Translations under genes and position numbers: made by a program
In this document: one piece after another, positions 62,713 to 64,000 of the stretch
Layout: every line of letters begins with the position of its first letter
How positions within the stretch are numbered: position 1 is the first letter of the stretch
Notes under the pieces: model-generated
What the model was told of the DNA's origin: nothing
Seen by the model: only the letters and a program-made list of their open reading frames with translations
Databases searched by the model: none
DNA from: Patella vulgata
Taxonomy: Eukaryota > Mollusca > Gastropoda > Patellidae
Direction of reading: 5' to 3'
Assembly (NCBI RefSeq): GCF_932274485.2
Contig: NC_065880.2
Span: forward strand, 8,409,695 to 8,473,694
Length of the DNA: 64,000 bases

Positions 62713-63459
62713 TTAGTCACGAAGTAATGAGGTAATTGGATCAAATCAAATAGATTTTATTATTCATGTTCTTTTAGCTGAAAATAAAAATCCGAAACAT
62801 GTGAACGTGCGCTGTGCTGCGTTTGGCGAATCTAAGATTATTGGAATCGAAGAGAGCTCGGTGAAGTGAGCTTAATCATGGCGTTTTATTAACAAAATCT
62901 CTTAGAAGTATTAGAGGGCCACAATCCCATTTCAATTTGTCGTCTTTATGAGAAGTTTAGATACTCGTTACAGTGTTTATAAAGTAAACCGACCATTAAA
63001 GTTGGGTGAGGATAAAACACGAACACGTATCGATCAAACTCCCGCCATTTCTCTCTTTTTGTTTGGGGGCGTGGTAGTCCGAACACCGTGACATGCACCA
63101 AACAAAAATATAGACTGATTTATTCGTTTGGGGGATTTGCCAATTCCATAAACATAATAATTCAGGATTTGTCGGGATTTGCGTGACTTGGTGCATTTGG
63201 GGACGTACAAATTAGATTGTATATTTAGATATATTATCCAGGGCTAATTGTATATTTAGATCTATTATCCAGGCCTAAATGTAAGAGATTGTCAATCCTC
63301 TGAAAATTATAATATCGTGGAATTTGAATCTCTAAAAAAATATTATTACGAAAATGGTTCAAAGTGACAAAGTGCTCCATAACTCGTATCATATTAAGAT
63401 TATATTGCATACATGTAAATTATTTATTTAAAATGGTTGAAATATAGTCGTATACTACA
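62713..63459. other. Unassigned sequence
   Basis: No gene or family recognised. TATATTTAGATATATTATCC and a close repeat lie side by side at 63221-63275. Confidence 0.4.
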
Positions 63460-63463
63460 TTAA

Positions 63464-63885
63464 ACATACATTATGCAAGAGCTAAATCTGCCAATTGCAG
63501 GTCTTACTTTAGGCCTGAAATTTTATCTAAATTATTAATTAGACATTAATTAACTGATCCAGATCATGATCAAATTAATTAACTTATCCAGACCATAATC
63601 AAATCTCGATGGCATCACTAGCCTGTGATATTTACTGGACTGGAACCCGGTCTGCTGCTACTTCTTAAATAAAAAACTGGATAATCGAGGCTATGTTTTG
63701 TTTTGTTTTTTGTACCGACTTTAGTAATGATGATCGAGGCTGGGCTCAAAATTCGATCACTAAATATTCGGTTCAGAGTTGATCAATTTGACTGAAAATT
63801 TCAGCAAATTCCGTCTACATTATCTAGTTTCTAACTATTATAGTGAGAACTGTCAGCTATTTTTATAATCTCCCATAATGTATCT
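63464..63885 (+). mobile_element. TTAA-MITE copy 7
   Basis: A complete copy of about 420 bp between TTAA at 63460-63463 and 63886-63889. It carries a small internal duplication of ATTAATTAACTTATCCAGA near 63540-63600. Confidence 0.85.
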
Positions 63886-64000
63886 TTAAAGTACTGTGTT
63901 TATATTCCTGATGTAGTTTAGTTTTTGTTTAAAGAAGCTAAATCGCTAATATTTAGGACCTAAAAATTGACACAAATGGGTTGCAACGCATATAACAGTG

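Overview
This is a eukaryotic, AT-rich, repeat-crowded window. The overall look is that of a lophotrochozoan genome, most likely a marine mollusc: one widely spaced intron-rich gene, two abundant tRNA-headed SINE families, many small inverted-repeat DNA elements (MITEs), Tc1-type transposons and minisatellites. The species cannot be named from the sequence, and mollusc is an inference from the repeat style and gene structure.

Only one host gene is convincingly supported. It runs on the + strand from 43062 to 59936 in ten exons whose phases all agree, giving a 517-residue protein. In order it has a signal peptide, a JmjC/cupin-type 2-oxoglutarate oxygenase core (HxD...H iron triad at H182, D184 and H260, with the 2-oxoglutarate lysine K197), one canonical EF-hand (loop 365-376), a repeated acidic tail and a C-terminal HDEL. 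The layout predicts a calcium-responsive protein or amino-acid hydroxylase kept in the endoplasmic reticulum lumen. I do not recognise a named orthologue.

The left two thirds (1-43000) hold no gene I can support. They hold SINE-A (tail of CT repeats), SINE-B (tail of ATTTC repeats), several MITE families, a 1.5 kb Tc1 transposon with a damaged transposase (14454-15952), a solo LTR fossil (about 35738-36184), a LINE 3' end (40095-40306) and minisatellites.

The gene's introns (43499-59531) are filled with the same repeats. They include a second Tc1 copy with an intact transposase frame (55996-57527) nearly identical to the first, a LINE C-terminal fragment, an LTR-like fossil, a 22-bp minisatellite, a hAT-type nonautonomous element with an exact 8-bp target duplication, and a TTAA-flanked MITE whose insertion site overlaps the last base of a splice donor. 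Exon 2 (67 bp) lies between two halves of a SINE-B sequence.

Downstream (60000-61800) are two back-to-back minisatellites with 30- and 45-bp periods. Both periods are multiples of three, so they give long but meaningless open frames. The right end (61800-64000) is repeats plus unassigned sequence.
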